5,892 nucleotides of DNA from NCBI GenBank assembly GCA_937898895.1, contig CALDKL010000206.1, positions 1-5,892 on the forward strand, read 5' to 3'. The notes beneath the pieces are model-generated. The model did not search any database. It was not told the DNA's origin and saw only the letters and a program-made list of their open reading frames with translations. The stretch comes from an uncultured Verrucomicrobiae bacterium. Lineage in GTDB: Bacteria > Verrucomicrobiota > Verrucomicrobiia > Verrucomicrobiales > DEV007. Shown here one piece after another: positions 5,613 through 5,892 of the stretch (positions are counted from its first letter, which is position 1; every line of letters starts with the position of its first letter). The position numbers were made by a program, and so were the translations under genes.

Positions 5613-5892
5613 ATGAGACGTCTGCGTCCCATTGTCCGGTTCCGGTTCGCCGTGTGGCTGGTCATCTTGACCAGTCTGTCGGAGATCATTGCCCAGGACG
5701 GCGGGCGGATCGCGCCACCGCCCCTTCCTGGAGCGGCCTCAAACAACTCTTCCGCTTCCCCCGGAAACTCACCGATGCCGACAGCGGGGCCCGCAACGAG
5801 CGTCCCGAGCGAAACCCCACCTTCCGCTCCCGCAGGCAGCGGCCCGACTCCGGTCGCTATGCCCGTGGAGACAGGGGCCCCCGATCCGCCCG
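5613..5892 (+). CDS. Putative secreted or cell-envelope protein, 5' end only, Pro/Ala/Ser-rich
   Basis: Open from ATG 5613 through 93 codons to the right edge, divergent from the mrp operon. The N-terminus looks like a Sec signal peptide: basic MRRLRPIVRFRF (1-12), hydrophobic AVWLVILTSLSEIIA (13-27), and a possible signal peptidase I cut after Ala27 (IIA/QDG). From about 33 on it is low-complexity and rich in Pro, Ala, Ser, Thr and Gly, with no motif I recognise; it looks like an extended linker outside the cytoplasm. No Cys follows the hydrophobic stretch, so it is not a lipoprotein. The window ends before any folded domain, so function cannot be given. No good ribosome-binding site is seen before the ATG. 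Nothing links it to the antiporter apart from position. Confidence 0.65.
   Translation, partial: MRRLRPIVRFRFAVWLVILTSLSEIIAQDGGRIAPPPLPGAASNNSSASPGNSPMPTAGPATSVPSETPPSAPAGSGPTPVAMPVETGAPDPP

Noticed and set aside
1..5892. Mobile elements, CRISPR arrays, tRNA or rRNA genes.
   Set aside because: No transposase motifs, spaced direct repeats, or tRNA/rRNA-like segments were seen; the window is almost fully taken up by the antiporter genes.

Overview
This window holds most of an Mrp-type (multi-subunit Na+/H+ antiporter family) membrane complex operon, read on the minus strand from about 5502 down to the left edge. The 5' end of an unrelated secreted-protein gene leaves in the other direction on the plus strand from 5613. 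The DNA is GC-rich and densely coding. The organism looks like a Gram-negative-type bacterium, because the plus-strand product has a Sec-type signal peptide followed by a long Pro/Ala/Ser-rich stretch. Nothing in the window fixes the phylum.

Layout in transcription order (minus strand): mrpE (5502-4990), mrpF (4993-4688), mrpG (4683-4306), a short DUF4040/MbhD-like gene (4295-4050), a fused MbhE+MnhB gene (4050-3262), mrpC (3248-2823), mrpD (2836-1289), and a second MrpD/NuoL-family antiporter subunit (1286 to the left edge, cut off). All junctions are overlaps or gaps of 13 nt or less, so this is one tightly packed and probably translationally coupled operon. The 110-bp divergent gap at 5503-5612 carries two perfect TTGACA hexamers facing the operon and an 8-bp inverted repeat near its ends.

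Together the genes encode a proton- and probably Na+-translocating integral membrane assembly. MrpD and the second MrpD-like protein are the NuoL/M/N-type transport modules. MrpC is the NuoK-like subunit. The DUF4040 and MbhE parts correspond to the C-terminal part of classical MrpA, and MnhB, E, F and G complete the Mrp membrane arm. The order E-F-G-(DUF4040)-(MbhE)-B-C-D is that of the Mrp module in archaeal membrane-bound hydrogenase (Mbh) operons, not the A-B-C-D-E-F-G order of classical Mrp. No full-length MrpA and no hydrogenase subunit is visible, but the left side is open.

The points most worth a second look are: the MrpD whose TM12 region carries Thr where its neighbour has the conserved Lys; the second antiporter subunit, with MrpA/NuoL-like TM8 signatures, which may stand in for the missing MrpA N-terminal module; the MbhE-MnhB fusion; and the divergent control region. 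I did not find a clearly new kind of system. This is a variant of a known family.
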